A stretch of 64,000 nt of DNA from Treponema sp. (GCA_024400915.1 JAKSLX010000014.1:10443-74442), one strand, 5' to 3'; shown: positions 44,483 through 53,699, counted from the stretch's first letter. Numbers and translations: made by a program. Notes: generated by a model not told the origin, from the letters alone.

Positions 44483-46534
44483 ATGAGCAAACGAAGATCC
44501 CTAGCTTTTAAATGTACGGCCATTGTAATTCTTGCCTATATCGCTATTACTGTAATTTCTTCTGGCATTCTTACAAAAATCCTCAAGTCGAAAATTTCGA
44601 CAGAAACTGAAAAAAATTGTTATGCATTAACACAGTCATATTCTGAAGCAATCGCGGCAAAAATATCCCAGATTTGTGGACAGCTTACGGGCTATACCGT
44701 TTCTGAAGTGATCGCTTCTGGTGATCCTGATGAAATCCTGCCATGGTTCCTGGATAATCGTTCTTTGCGTCCTGCCGACTGTGATTACATTGCTTATGTT
44801 AATAGAGAAGGTCAGATGTATGCAGAATCTGGCTCGATCACAAATGTTAAGGATACTGATTTCTATAACGCCATCTTTAAAAAGAAATTCAGAGAATATG
44901 CAAGTACTTCCATAACTTCTGCGATTTCAGGAAAAACATCGATATTCATCTGTAAGGCTGTTCTTGAGAATGGTGCTGCCCAGGGATTCATCGCAAACAG
45001 CGTAAATGCCGGAATCATTCAGGATGCCTTTGAGAAATTTGATTTGTATGACGGAAAGGCTGTGATTACCTGTGGTGAGGAATTTATTACTTCTGCAGAT
45101 AACCGTAAGGATGGTTATGAAATCCTCAAACAAGAAAATACTGTAATCGCAGAAAGCGACTATGGCAATTGGATCAAGCTTGATGAAACCGGTGAAGAAT
45201 ATTTTGTTACAAGCCAGAAGATTCAAGGTTCAAACTGGGTTTTGAATTTCATTGTTTCCAGCTCATCGATCACAAGTCTTGGAAACACAATCGCAATCAC
45301 ACAGATCGAGACAAGCATTATCCTGGTGATTTTGCTTTCAATCATAATCATGTTGATTATCAGCAGTTCCCTTAAGCCTCTCAAGATTGTTTCAAGATCA
45401 ATCAATGAAATCGCCAGCGGAAGTGCGGATTTGACTAAACGAATTGAAATGAAGGGCTCTCATCTTGATGAAGTTGGACAGGTTGTCGACGGATTTAATA
45501 TGTTCAGCGAGAAACTTCAGTCAATCATCGCTGCAATTAAGGATTCAAAGGAGAAGCTGTCCGGAACAGGCCGCAAACTCATTGATTCCACAAATGATAC
45601 TTCAATCGCAATCGATAAGGTAATCGCAAACATCGACAATGTTGGTCATAGCATTGAAGGCCAGTCTCAGAGCGTCGATGAGACTTCGGAGACAATCAAT
45701 CAGATTTCAGAAAACATCCAGGCTCTCAGTCAGCTGGTTGAAGGACAGGTTAGTTCTGTTGCCCAGGCTAGTAGCTCAGTAGAAGAGATGATCGGCAACA
45801 TTAATTCCGTAAACAAAACCGTGGAATCTATGAGTAATGCTTTTGCTGTACTTAACAAAAACTCTGCTGACAGTATTTCCAAGCAGACGATTGCCTATAA
45901 CATGATCAAGGAAGTTGAGGATGAATCCCAGATATTGCTTCAGGCAAACGAAGTTATATCTGCAATTGCCGAACAGACTAATCTTCTTGCCATGAATGCC
46001 GCAATTGAGGCTGCCCATGCAGGTGACAGCGGTAAAGGCTTCAGTGTTGTTGCTGACGAAATCAGAAAGCTTTCTGAAAGTTCCGCTGAACAGACTGAAA
46101 CAATCGGTAAGCAGCTGGAAAAAATCACAAATACAATTACCGCTGTTGTAAATACATCCCAGGAAGCACAGATTGCATTGTCTTCTGTTTCTGATGGTCT
46201 TGCAAACACAAATTCTCTTGTTCAGGAAATCACTCAGGCGATGATGGAGCAGGAAGTCGGTTCAAAGCAGATCATCGAAGCACTTAAGGTAATGAATGAT
46301 TCAACCAGCGATGTAAGTTCCGCATCTGTTGTCATGAACAATGAAACAAAGAAAATCTACGAAGGTGTAAATTCCCTCAAGGAAAATTCAAATACCATGA
46401 AGGAAGCCATGGTGGACATGAGTAGCGGTGTAAGATTGATCAACGAAGCCGGCAATGAACTCCATTCACTTTCCGACCTTGTCAATGCTTCAATCATGGA
46501 TATTGGAATTCAGGTTGATAAATTCAAGAGCTAG
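44483..46534 (+). CDS. Methyl-accepting chemotaxis protein with periplasmic Cache-type domain
   Basis: A 683-residue chemoreceptor. Helix 1 is at about residues 8-32, then a periplasmic sensor of about 240 residues with the pattern of dCache domains (SDYIAYVNREGQMYAESG-like, then ISSAISGKTSIFICKAV), helix 2 near 280-302, HAMP to about 355, and the signalling hairpin with EQTNLLAMNAAIEAAHAG and GKGFSVVADEIRKLS. dCache receptors usually bind amino acids, organic acids or other small nutrients. GGAGAAGG supports ATG 44483; the 15 codons upstream are not used. The ligand is unknown. Confidence 0.93.
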   Translation: MSKRRSLAFKCTAIVILAYIAITVISSGILTKILKSKISTETEKNCYALTQSYSEAIAAKISQICGQLTGYTVSEVIASGDPDEILPWFLDNRSLRPADCDYIAYVNREGQMYAESGSITNVKDTDFYNAIFKKKFREYASTSITSAISGKTSIFICKAVLENGAAQGFIANSVNAGIIQDAFEKFDLYDGKAVITCGEEFITSADNRKDGYEILKQENTVIAESDYGNWIKLDETGEEYFVTSQKIQGSNWVLNFIVSSSSITSLGNTIAITQIETSIILVILLSIIIMLIISSSLKPLKIVSRSINEIASGSADLTKRIEMKGSHLDEVGQVVDGFNMFSEKLQSIIAAIKDSKEKLSGTGRKLIDSTNDTSIAIDKVIANIDNVGHSIEGQSQSVDETSETINQISENIQALSQLVEGQVSSVAQASSSVEEMIGNINSVNKTVESMSNAFAVLNKNSADSISKQTIAYNMIKEVEDESQILLQANEVISAIAEQTNLLAMNAAIEAAHAGDSGKGFSVVADEIRKLSESSAEQTETIGKQLEKITNTITAVVNTSQEAQIALSSVSDGLANTNSLVQEITQAMMEQEVGSKQIIEALKVMNDSTSDVSSASVVMNNETKKIYEGVNSLKENSNTMKEAMVDMSSGVRLINEAGNELHSLSDLVNASIMDIGIQVDKFKS

Positions 46535-46566
46535 TTTTTATTTTGTGTTATAATCATATCTGTAAA

Positions 46567-47379
46567 ATGGACAGATTCTTTATAAACGGAAAAAAACAGG
46601 CCCAGCCTGCAGCTACAGTAAAACTCACTCAAAAAGATTTCGAGAACAATGATTGCATCAGCGTCTACTGGTTAGGTGGAGGCGGTGCAATGATAAATTC
46701 CTTTGGAACAATCCTTCTTCTGGATCCGTTGCTGAAAGGTTTTGACATGCCGCTCCTGATTGATTATGTGGCAGATATCGGAATCATCAAGCATGTGGAT
46801 GGTTATTTTGTTACCCATGTCGACAACGACCATTTTTCACGGGATACATTGCGGGATTTGGCTTCGGTCACTGATGAAGTCCACAGTTCCCATTACGTCG
46901 CCTCTTTGATGAAAGAGGAATGTGGCGTTGATGCTGTTGGTCATACCTGGCATAATCTGGTGAAGATAAATGATGTTACAGTGGAATTTACTCCCGCCGA
47001 TCACAACTGGCAAAGCGAACTGGAAGAATTCAATTACAGAATCTGGGATAAAAAAGAATACAGCGGATTTTATATAAGAACCCATGGAAAGAAAATCTGG
47101 ATGGTTGGCGATTCCCGTCTCATGGATGAACAGCTTGAAATGGAACAGCCGGATGTGATCCTCTTTGATTTTTCCGACAACGAGTTCCATATCGGGCTTA
47201 AGAACGCCATCAGGCTTGCCAATACCTATTCGGAGTCAAAGCTCGTGCTGATTCACTGGGGTACGGTTGATGCCCCTGAAATGAGTCCGTTCAATGGAAA
47301 TCCTCAGGACATTTTGGATAATGTTATGAATCCGGAAAGGGTAGTGATCTTGAATCCAGGGGAAGAATTCAGGTTGTAG
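46567..47379 (+). CDS. Metallo-beta-lactamase-fold hydrolase (UlaG-like)
   Basis: About 270 residues of the UlaG/RomA-like branch of the metallo-beta-lactamase fold. The metal motif is THVDNDHFS (family H-x-H-x-D-H with the second His replaced by Asn or shifted), followed by FTPADHNW, WMVGDSRL and VLIHWGTVD for the remaining ligands. Relatives act on cyclic lactones or phosphodiesters; the substrate is not evident. There is no signal peptide. A TATAAT at 46549-46554 lies 12 bases before ATG without a ribosome site. The gene starts 32 bases after the chemoreceptor stop but probably has its own promoter. Confidence 0.78.
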   Translation: MDRFFINGKKQAQPAATVKLTQKDFENNDCISVYWLGGGGAMINSFGTILLLDPLLKGFDMPLLIDYVADIGIIKHVDGYFVTHVDNDHFSRDTLRDLASVTDEVHSSHYVASLMKEECGVDAVGHTWHNLVKINDVTVEFTPADHNWQSELEEFNYRIWDKKEYSGFYIRTHGKKIWMVGDSRLMDEQLEMEQPDVILFDFSDNEFHIGLKNAIRLANTYSESKLVLIHWGTVDAPEMSPFNGNPQDILDNVMNPERVVILNPGEEFRL

Positions 47380-47490
47380 TCCCGATTGGCTTGATTCTGT
47401 CTTCCTTTACAGATGTATTTTTTAATTAAATAATTTAATTTTCAAATTTGCCACATTCAATATACAATGGTTATATTCAGGAGTATGACC

Positions 47491-48009
47491 ATGAACAGAA
47501 ATCCAAAATCCTTGATTCTTATTTTTGCCCTGATGATTTTTTCCATCAGCTCCATGTCTGCCCAGTTTAAAGTGCAGTTTGATGCAAGGGACATAAACAA
47601 TGAGGTCGTGACAGATTCCGTTTTCTCAAAGACCAAGGTGACTATGATCAATGTATGGGGAACCTTTTGCGGACCATGCATCGCAGAGATGCCGGACTTA
47701 GGGATCCTGAACAAGGAATACGGCGAAAAGGATTTTCAGGTGGTTGGTATTGTTATAGATGCCCTGAACAGAAAAGGAACTCCTGATGCCAAAATGATTG
47801 AGACCGCAAGAAAGATCGTGAAGCAGACTGATGCAGATTATGTTCATGTTGTTCCTGACGCAAAGCTTATGAATGGGATCCTTAGAGGCATATATGCGGT
47901 TCCAACCACAATATTTGTGGATTCCAATGGAATTGTGATCGGTCAGGTTTACACAGGCAGCAGAAGCCTGAAAGACTGGAAGAAGATTGTGGACGGCCTG
48001 TTAAGATGA
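47491..48009 (+). CDS. TlpA/ResA-like thioredoxin-fold protein
   Basis: A 172-residue exported thioredoxin-fold protein. The signal or anchor MNRNPKSLILIFALMIFSISSMSA is followed by the redox motif WGTFCGPC (Cys60 and Cys63) and the cis-proline loop AVPTTIFVD. TlpA-like proteins reduce or exchange disulfides in the periplasm. The ATG at 47491 is seven bases after AGGAG, and ATG 47485 is too close. The next gene overlaps its stop by four bases (ATGA), so the three-gene thiol-redox operon is translationally coupled. Confidence 0.88.
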   Translation: MNRNPKSLILIFALMIFSISSMSAQFKVQFDARDINNEVVTDSVFSKTKVTMINVWGTFCGPCIAEMPDLGILNKEYGEKDFQVVGIVIDALNRKGTPDAKMIETARKIVKQTDADYVHVVPDAKLMNGILRGIYAVPTTIFVDSNGIVIGQVYTGSRSLKDWKKIVDGLLR

Positions 48010-48143
48010 TCAGAAAATTTGTTCCCTTTGTGATACTGGTTTTAAGCGTTTCTCTGATTGTCGCTGGCATTTTTCGTCAGGAAGCGGAATGTGTTATTGA
48101 GAAAGCCACAAAGATCTGCATGGAGTGTATAGGAATTGGCTAA
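48006..48143 (+). CDS. CD1871A-type small CXXC membrane protein
   Basis: A 45-residue protein that begins in a 4-base overlap with the preceding stop codon. One hydrophobic helix (about 6-22) is followed by GIFRQEAECVIEKATKICME and CIGIG. The pattern KAxxICxECIGIG at the C-terminus is that of the CD1871A family, small proteins that occur between TlpA-like and polyferredoxin genes in clostridia and spirochaetes. The three cysteines suggest a redox or cluster role. It is easily missed because of its length. The next gene's start overlaps its end. Confidence 0.82.
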   Translation: MIRKFVPFVILVLSVSLIVAGIFRQEAECVIEKATKICMECIGIG

Positions 48144-48981
48144 ATCATCAAAAAGAAGATTGGTTATCCAGGCCTGCTTTGCCGCCCTCTCCAATGGATA
48201 TCTAAAAGGATTTGCCAAGGGGAAAATCTATCAGGGCGATCTGAAGTATATATGCGTTCCGGGAATGAACTGCTACTCCTGTCCTGGAGCCTTAGGTTCC
48301 TGCCCGATCGGAGCATTGCAGGCGACCTTGAACAGCCGTGAATACAGCGTCTCACTTTATGTGTTGGGAATCATCTCTCTGTTTGGCATAATATTTGGAC
48401 GTTTTGTCTGCGGTTTCCTGTGTCCCTTTGGACTCATCCAGGACCTGCTTTATAAGATTCCATTCGTCAAGAAAATCAGGGAGCTGAAAGGTGAAAAAAT
48501 AATCAAAAACTTTAGGTTTTTGATCCTTGGCATTTTTGTGATAATTCTCCCGATGTTCATCGTTGACATAACAGGTCTTGGGGAGCCCTGGTTCTGCAAA
48601 TTCATCTGTCCTGTTGGGACATTGGAAGGTGGAATTCCGCTGCTGATCTTGAACAAGACTCTTCGTTCCGCCGCCGGTTTTCTGTTCAGATGGAAGCTGG
48701 TGATTCTTATGATCCTCCTGCTGTGCTCTGTTGTCATCTATCGTCCTTTTTGCAGGTACATCTGTCCTCTTGGTGCAGTTTACGGAATTTTCAACAAGGT
48801 CTCATTTATGGGATATAAGGTTGATGAGGCAAAATGCACAAGATGCGGTGCATGCCAGAAGACTTGTAAGCTGAACATCAAGGTCTATGAAAATCCAAAT
48901 TCGATTGATTGCATAAGGTGTGGAGACTGCAAGTCAGCCTGTCCGGGAAAGGCAATAGAAATTAAAGGATTGGGTAAGTGA
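48136..48981 (+). CDS. Membrane 4Fe-4S polyferredoxin (NapH/NosR-like)
   Basis: A 281-residue membrane protein. Three C-x3-CP motifs lie at membrane borders (FVCGFLCPFG, WFCKFICPVG, FCRYICPLG) with four or five helices between them, and two ferredoxin motifs close the protein: CTRCGACQKTCKLN and CIRCGDCKSACPG. Such proteins carry electrons across the membrane. With the TlpA-like and CD1871A-like proteins they probably pass reductant from the cytoplasm to periplasmic thiols. Start: TTG at 48136, inside the last codons of the previous gene, with GGAG 10 bases upstream; no better ATG is available near the N-terminus. Confidence 0.87.
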   Translation: MAKSSKRRLVIQACFAALSNGYLKGFAKGKIYQGDLKYICVPGMNCYSCPGALGSCPIGALQATLNSREYSVSLYVLGIISLFGIIFGRFVCGFLCPFGLIQDLLYKIPFVKKIRELKGEKIIKNFRFLILGIFVIILPMFIVDITGLGEPWFCKFICPVGTLEGGIPLLILNKTLRSAAGFLFRWKLVILMILLLCSVVIYRPFCRYICPLGAVYGIFNKVSFMGYKVDEAKCTRCGACQKTCKLNIKVYENPNSIDCIRCGDCKSACPGKAIEIKGLGK

Positions 48982-49760
48982 TTATGAGCGGAAATGTTTG
49001 TGATGACGTGAATATTTTGGGAAGATTTTGTGGCCAGCGGGATGTCGATGCCTTGACCCAGGATGAAATCAAAAAGATTCTTGGCAAGCCAAAGGCGGAT
49101 GTGATGGTCCTGTTTGGCGGAAGCATTCTTGCAGGCGGGGAAGTTTTTGCGGAAGCCATAAGAAATGGTGTTGCCGGGACATATATAATTGTTGGAGGAG
49201 CAGGCTACACAACACAGGCTCTTCGAAATGCCATGCATGATCAGTTTCCGGAGCTGGAGACCGATGGTCGTACCGAGGCTGAGCTCTTCAATGATTATCT
49301 TAAGATGCAGTATGGAATTTCTGCGGATTATCTGGAAGTAAAATCCACAAACTGCGGAAACAATATCACATATCTGCTTGAGATCCTCAAGAACAACGAT
49401 ATTTCATGTGAATCGATAATCCTTTGCCAGGATGCCACAATGCAGAAAAGGATGGAAGCAACCCTCAGAAAATATGAGCCTGAGATGAGGATAATCAACT
49501 ATGCCAGTTACAGGGCAACAGTTCGGGAGGATCTTTCCTTTGAGGAAGATATCTGGGGCATGTGGGATTTTGAGAGATATCTGTCGCTGCTTATGGGAGA
49601 GATTCCACGGCTTACAGACGATGAAAATGGATATGGTCCCTCAGGGAAAAATTTTATTGCCCATGTTGAGATTCCTCTTGAAGTAAAGGACGCTTTTTTG
49701 AATCTGCAGAAACAGTACAAGAATCTGGTCCGTGAAGCAAATCCTGCTTATGCCGGATGA
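48978..49760 (+). CDS. YdcF/DUF218-family protein
   Basis: A 260-residue protein of the YdcF/SanA/ElyC (DUF218) group: VMVLFGGSILAGGEVFAEAI, YIIVGGAGYTTQALRNAM, and STNCGNNITYLLEILKNND, then IILCQDATMQKRMEATLRKY. YdcF binds S-adenosylmethionine; other members act in envelope biogenesis. No membrane helix is present here, so it is the soluble YdcF-like type. The start is GTG at 48978, overlapping the preceding stop (GTGA); ATG 48984 is an alternative two codons later. Its role in the redox operon is unclear. Confidence 0.78.
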   Translation: MIMSGNVCDDVNILGRFCGQRDVDALTQDEIKKILGKPKADVMVLFGGSILAGGEVFAEAIRNGVAGTYIIVGGAGYTTQALRNAMHDQFPELETDGRTEAELFNDYLKMQYGISADYLEVKSTNCGNNITYLLEILKNNDISCESIILCQDATMQKRMEATLRKYEPEMRIINYASYRATVREDLSFEEDIWGMWDFERYLSLLMGEIPRLTDDENGYGPSGKNFIAHVEIPLEVKDAFLNLQKQYKNLVREANPAYAG

Positions 49761-49836
49761 TCTTTAATCTTCTGATTTAAGGAATTGTGCTGAGAGTAGG
49801 CAGTGGAATGGAAATATTTTATAATTCCAGGGGATT

Positions 49837-50277
49837 ATGATGAATAGAACCTACAATTTTTATGGCTGGCAAACTGCTGACGTTGCCCCCGTTGATGATG
49901 AATATAGATCAGTGAAAAATCCTCGGGAACTTTATGATCTGTTGATGAAGATCTGGTGCGCGGAAACCTGTGCTCCACGTATGCGGGACAAATGGAGGAA
50001 TTCCCATCCAACATATGGCCAGTGCTCGATTACAGCATTCCTTGCTCAGGATATTTTTGGCGGTGAGGTGTATGGAATCCTTCGGGAAGGCGGAAATTAT
50101 CATTGCTACAATGTGATTGGAGACTGCGTTTTTGACTTGACCAGCGAACAGTTCGGAGATGAGAAACTGTGTTACGAGAACAATCCTGTTCAGTCCCGGG
50201 ATGTTCATTTTGCCAAGGAAGAAAAGAGACTGCGCTATGAATATCTCAAATCGAAATTAAGCGAAATTCTGCAATGA
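49837..50277 (+). CDS. YunG-like protein with papain-fold-like motifs
   Basis: A 146-residue protein. Residues 55-70 read HPTYGQCSITAFLAQDIFGG, then EGGNYHCYNVIGDCVFDLTSEQF. The order Cys (GQCS), His (YHCYN), Asp (VFDLT) is that of a transglutaminase or papain-like fold and recalls the YunG family. Activity is uncertain. There is no signal peptide. AGGGG supports ATG 49837. The membrane-protein gene follows after 26 bases. Confidence 0.65.
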   Translation: MMNRTYNFYGWQTADVAPVDDEYRSVKNPRELYDLLMKIWCAETCAPRMRDKWRNSHPTYGQCSITAFLAQDIFGGEVYGILREGGNYHCYNVIGDCVFDLTSEQFGDEKLCYENNPVQSRDVHFAKEEKRLRYEYLKSKLSEILQ

Positions 50278-50303
50278 TTGATATAAAAAAATCGAGGTAA
50301 AAA

Positions 50304-50786
50304 ATGCATTTTGGATTCTCTTATGTGGGCTTGATTTTTATTCTGATGCTGATGATTCCAAATCTTGTCTGGACAAAGAATCAGCCTAAGAATTACGAAA
50401 AATATGCGGGCAATGAAAATAAGGTTCTTGCCATAATGGAACGGATTGGTGAAGCTTGTGTAAGCGGATTGCTTCTGATTTTCTCTGATTTCAATTTTCA
50501 CGGATTCACCTGGTGGTCTTTGTGGCTGCTTGGCGCATTTTTGCTTATGCTGCTGTATGAGGCTTATTGGATCCGTTATTTTAGAAGCGAAAAAACAATG
50601 AAGGATTTCTATTCAGGCATTCTGGGAATTCCTGTGGCAGGAGCAACTTTACCTGTCGCAGCAAGTGGTCTTCTTTCTGTGTATGGTATGAACCCTTTTT
50701 TGATGGTGGCAACCTTGGTGCTTGGAATTGGACATATCGGGATTCATTTGAATCATAGAAAAGAAGCTTTTACGGAGGAAAATTAA
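50304..50786 (+). CDS. Small integral membrane protein
   Basis: A 160-residue protein with about four hydrophobic helices (about 5-22, 50-65, 70-90, 105-145). The segment LVWTKNQPKNYEKY after the first helix and EAYWIRYFRSEKTM are the most distinctive. I do not recognise a named family. The start follows GAGG. It shares an operon with the NimA-like gene, which begins one base after its stop, so the products may be linked. Confidence 0.7.
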   Translation: MHFGFSYVGLIFILMLMIPNLVWTKNQPKNYEKYAGNENKVLAIMERIGEACVSGLLLIFSDFNFHGFTWWSLWLLGAFLLMLLYEAYWIRYFRSEKTMKDFYSGILGIPVAGATLPVAASGLLSVYGMNPFLMVATLVLGIGHIGIHLNHRKEAFTEEN

Positions 50787-50787
50787 T

Positions 50788-51285
50788 ATGAGAAGAAAAG
50801 ACAGAGAAATTACAGATTTCAGCCAGTTGGTAAAAATAATCAGTCATTGTGAAGTTCTGCGTCTTGGCCTTGCGGATGGCGAGTTTCCATACATTGTGCC
50901 GCTGAATTTTTCTTATGAGGCTGATGCCGTAAGTGGACAAATTTGCTTTTATGTTCACGGAGCAATGGCAGGCCGGAAATATGAGCTTCTGAAAAAGAAT
51001 CCTAAGTGTTCGTTTGAGATGGACAATCTGCTTAAGATTGACTATCTGTATGATTGCCATGACATCACGACCCGTTACGAGAGTGTGATGGGAACTGCGG
51101 AAGTGGAAGAGATTCCTGATGCCGAAAAGGAAAAGGTGATGCAGGAAAAAGTGCTTTCCAGATGGGAAGAGGCAAAGACTTTTCCATGGAACCGGGATTC
51201 TTTGAAGCGATGCGCAATGTTTAAGATTGTGGTCAAGACTATCAGCGGAAAAATGAATCCTTTGAACGGAGGCGCTGATTTATAG
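50788..51285 (+). CDS. NimA-related pyridoxamine 5'-phosphate oxidase-like flavoprotein
   Basis: A 165-residue split-barrel flavoprotein. The N-terminus MRRKDREITD and the LRLGLADGEFPYIVPLNFSYE segment match the NimA/pyridoxamine-phosphate-oxidase-like group; the FYVHGAMAGRKYELLKKNP segment would bind FMN phosphate. Some relatives reduce nitroimidazoles, but most are unrelated to resistance, so no such claim is made. The start follows GGAGGA. It lies between the membrane-protein gene and the acetyltransferase gene in one likely operon. Confidence 0.85.
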   Translation: MRRKDREITDFSQLVKIISHCEVLRLGLADGEFPYIVPLNFSYEADAVSGQICFYVHGAMAGRKYELLKKNPKCSFEMDNLLKIDYLYDCHDITTRYESVMGTAEVEEIPDAEKEKVMQEKVLSRWEEAKTFPWNRDSLKRCAMFKIVVKTISGKMNPLNGGADL

Positions 51286-51327
51286 AAATCGGTGACTGAT
51301 TTTAGGGAAGTTACAGGAGACGAGATT

Positions 51328-51783
51328 ATGTCAGTTAAGATTTTACCTTTTACGATTGAAGATTATGATGCTGTGATTGAGCTTTGGAACAGCGTGGGAA
51401 TGAGTAAGCGTGCCCTTAACCCGGTTGATGACAGCAGAATCGGAATCGAACGTTATTTGCGCCGAAATCCTTCAACCTGTTTTAAAGCGGTTTCTGAAGA
51501 CGGAGAACTTGCTGGAGTTATTTTAAGTGGCCATGACGGGCGACGGGGAATTGTTCACCATCTGTGCGTTGATCCAAAGGTTCAACGGGGTGGAATCGGA
51601 ACCATGCTTGTTGAAGCTGCGGAGAAATCCTTGAAGGCTGAAGGTATCCAGAAAATCTTCATCCTGGTTTTCAACGACAACGAGAAAGGAAACGCCTTCT
51701 GGGAAAAGCAAGGCTATTCATTGCGTACAAATCTGAACTACAGGAATAAATCCTTGAACAGTGAAATTCCGGCTGGGGAATAA
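51328..51783 (+). CDS. GNAT-family N-acetyltransferase
   Basis: A 151-residue GNAT enzyme. The acetyl-CoA loop reads VDPKVQRGGIGTMLVEAA (Q/RxxGxG/A pattern) and is followed by FILVFNDNEKGNAFWEKQGY, typical of the fold's C-terminus. The acceptor substrate is unknown. AGGAG lies eight bases before ATG 51328 (MSVKIL); an upstream in-frame start at 51292 is not supported. It ends the three-gene operon with the membrane protein and NimA-like flavoprotein. Confidence 0.87.
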   Translation: MSVKILPFTIEDYDAVIELWNSVGMSKRALNPVDDSRIGIERYLRRNPSTCFKAVSEDGELAGVILSGHDGRRGIVHHLCVDPKVQRGGIGTMLVEAAEKSLKAEGIQKIFILVFNDNEKGNAFWEKQGYSLRTNLNYRNKSLNSEIPAGE

Positions 51784-51813
51784 GCGGAGAGAATGAGATT
51801 GAAATGGCAGGAA

Positions 51814-52476
51814 TTAAAGCATTTCCTGTTTACGGCAGTTTTCTATTGCCTCTAGGAATGGCTCAACTTCCGAAAAATCTTTCTGCATGAGGCTGAGATA
51901 GGTGTTTCCGATAAAGGCTTTAAGCTGGGGATCTGGAATGTATTCCGTAAGCAGCACATAGGTTCTTGCGATGTCATATTCCTTTGGACCGCGGCACAGA
52001 TTCATGAAATCAATCAAAAACAGATTGTTTTCTGCGGTACGGATTATGTTTCCTGGATGGAAATCCCCATGGCAAATTATGTTTCCTTCCGGAAGGTTTT
52101 CGATGTTCTTGCATCCAAAAAAAGAAAGATAGTCCTTGTAGGAAATGCCTTCTGTTGTTGTGTTGATGTGAAGCTGTTTTTGGAGATTTGCGAGATCCTG
52201 TAGGAGTGCGGTCATCTGTTCCGGAGTCTGGCAAGTCTCCGATTCCTGCAACAGAGAAGTGCCTTCTATTTTTGAGTAGATAACACCTGTACGATCTTCG
52301 ATTTCAACCTGCTTAAAGAATTTGGGTGTGTTCAGTGAAGTCTCATTGATTATTCTTGTGTTGCTGATTTCCAGCTGGATGGAATTTTTGTCGTAACCCT
52401 GTTTGAACAGTTTGCAGACAGTTCCATCTTCCATGTCGAAAACTTCGGCGGTATTTCCGATAGCAATAAGTTTCAT
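51814..52476 (-). CDS. APH-fold kinase, small type
   Basis: A 220-residue kinase-like protein. The N-lobe begins IAIGNTAEVFDMEDGTVCKLFK (glycine-rich loop reduced, Lys in CKLF), the catalytic loop is ICHGDFHPGNII and the metal loop LFLIDFMNLCRGP. These are the Brenner motif and DFG-equivalent of the APH/choline-kinase fold. It is unrelated in detail to the kinase at 15059. The substrate is unknown. It converges with the acetyltransferase gene and diverges from the HAD gene. Confidence 0.8.
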   Translation of the reverse strand: MKLIAIGNTAEVFDMEDGTVCKLFKQGYDKNSIQLEISNTRIINETSLNTPKFFKQVEIEDRTGVIYSKIEGTSLLQESETCQTPEQMTALLQDLANLQKQLHINTTTEGISYKDYLSFFGCKNIENLPEGNIICHGDFHPGNIIRTAENNLFLIDFMNLCRGPKEYDIARTYVLLTEYIPDPQLKAFIGNTYLSLMQKDFSEVEPFLEAIENCRKQEML

Positions 52477-52619
52477 TTTTTAAATTTCCTTTTTTTGATG
52501 TTCATAAAACATGTTTGCGTTGATTATACTATGTAAACAGGTTGATTTAAATATGCTCCAATTCGTCTGCCCTATTTGAATAACCAAATGTTTATGTTAT
52601 CTTTTTTACAGGTGCCCTG

Positions 52620-53231
52620 ATGAAGATTTATATTGATTTTGATGATGTGATCTGCGAAACGGCAAGATATTTCGTGAAAATTGCCAATGAACTTTTTGGA
52701 ATTAATTTGCCATACAATGAAGTCCAGTTTTTTAATCTGCAGAAAGCCTTTAATTTAAATGATGAACAATATGAACAGTTGATGAAGGCAGGTCATACTC
52801 CAGAGACTTTGCTTGCCTACGAGGAAACTTTCTGTGCATCAAAAACAATCAATAAATGGATTGATGAAGGGCACGATGTCTATGTAATAACCGGACGTCC
52901 TTTTGATTCGTATGGACCATCCAGGAAATGGCTCGATGAACATAATCTGAACCGGGCTCCATTATTCTGTGTCGATAAATACGGACGTGAAAATCATGTT
53001 CAGAAATGGACATACAGCATGACCCTTGAAGACCTGTATAAAATGGATTTTGATTTTGCTGTTGAGGATTCACCTGCCGCATTTGAACATCTTCTTCATT
53101 TTCCAGGATGCAGTGTCGCAGTTTTTGACCGTCCCTGGAACAGGAATGCTGCACTGCCTTGCAGAAATTTTATCCGTTGCAATGGATGGTCCGAAATAGA
53201 TGAACTGCTGCAGACTGTAACGATAAAATAG
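52620..53231 (+). CDS. HAD-superfamily 5'-nucleotidase-like phosphatase
   Basis: A 203-residue HAD enzyme. Motif I IDFDDVIC gives the nucleophile Asp, followed by a helical cap; motif II is VITGRPFDS and the late acidic motif is FAVEDSPAAFEHLL. The layout is that of the NT5C/deoxyribonucleotidase-like group, acting on nucleoside monophosphates. The predicted product is soluble and cytoplasmic. The ribosome site is AGGTG. It stands alone between divergent genes. The specific substrate is uncertain. Confidence 0.78.
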   Translation: MKIYIDFDDVICETARYFVKIANELFGINLPYNEVQFFNLQKAFNLNDEQYEQLMKAGHTPETLLAYEETFCASKTINKWIDEGHDVYVITGRPFDSYGPSRKWLDEHNLNRAPLFCVDKYGRENHVQKWTYSMTLEDLYKMDFDFAVEDSPAAFEHLLHFPGCSVAVFDRPWNRNAALPCRNFIRCNGWSEIDELLQTVTIK

Positions 53232-53252
53232 CAAGGCAAATAAAAGCGAATC

Positions 53253-53699
53253 CTATGCACAAAAGGGATTTATGACCTTTACTCCATCTACAATCTGACC
53301 GTCGGTTAAGTCTTCTGAATAGCAGACAACACAATTCTCGTAACTTGCCGTTGAAATAATAAGGGAGTCGTAGAATCCAAGCTGATATTTTATTTGAATA
53401 TCGATTGCTTTTAGAATGATTGGTATGGAAACCTGGACTACCGGGAAAATCGAAGAATAATCTTCTATATCAAGTTTGACTGTGTTTTTGTCGCGATGAA
53501 GTTTTTTTGTAGAGGCATTGTAAAATTCCTGCAAATTTTGAGTCGAAATAATTCCGTTTCCTTCGTTTGCAACAGATTCGAGTAACTTCTTTGCGATTTC
53601 ACTTTTTTCAGGATTGCTTGAGTCCCCTGTATAAACAAAAATGTTTGAATCAAAAAATACTTTGTTATTTGATTTTGTGTTTACAAAATTATTATTCAT
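53253..53699 (-). CDS. PIN-domain protein (VapC-like putative toxin)
   Basis: A 148-residue PIN-domain nuclease-like protein. Four acidic positions are present: Asp in VFFDSNIFVYTG, Glu in TQNLQEFYNA, Asp in LGFYDSLIISTA and Asp in CYSEDLTDGQ. VapC-type PIN toxins cut tRNA or rRNA. The ATG at 53699 overlaps the 3' end of the XRE gene by eight bases, the arrangement of toxin-antitoxin pairs, but the partner is an XRE-type regulator rather than the usual AbrB or RHH antitoxin. A start at 53729 would increase that overlap and is less likely. Confidence 0.82.
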   Translation of the reverse strand: MNNNFVNTKSNNKVFFDSNIFVYTGDSSNPEKSEIAKKLLESVANEGNGIISTQNLQEFYNASTKKLHRDKNTVKLDIEDYSSIFPVVQVSIPIILKAIDIQIKYQLGFYDSLIISTASYENCVVCYSEDLTDGQIVDGVKVINPFCA

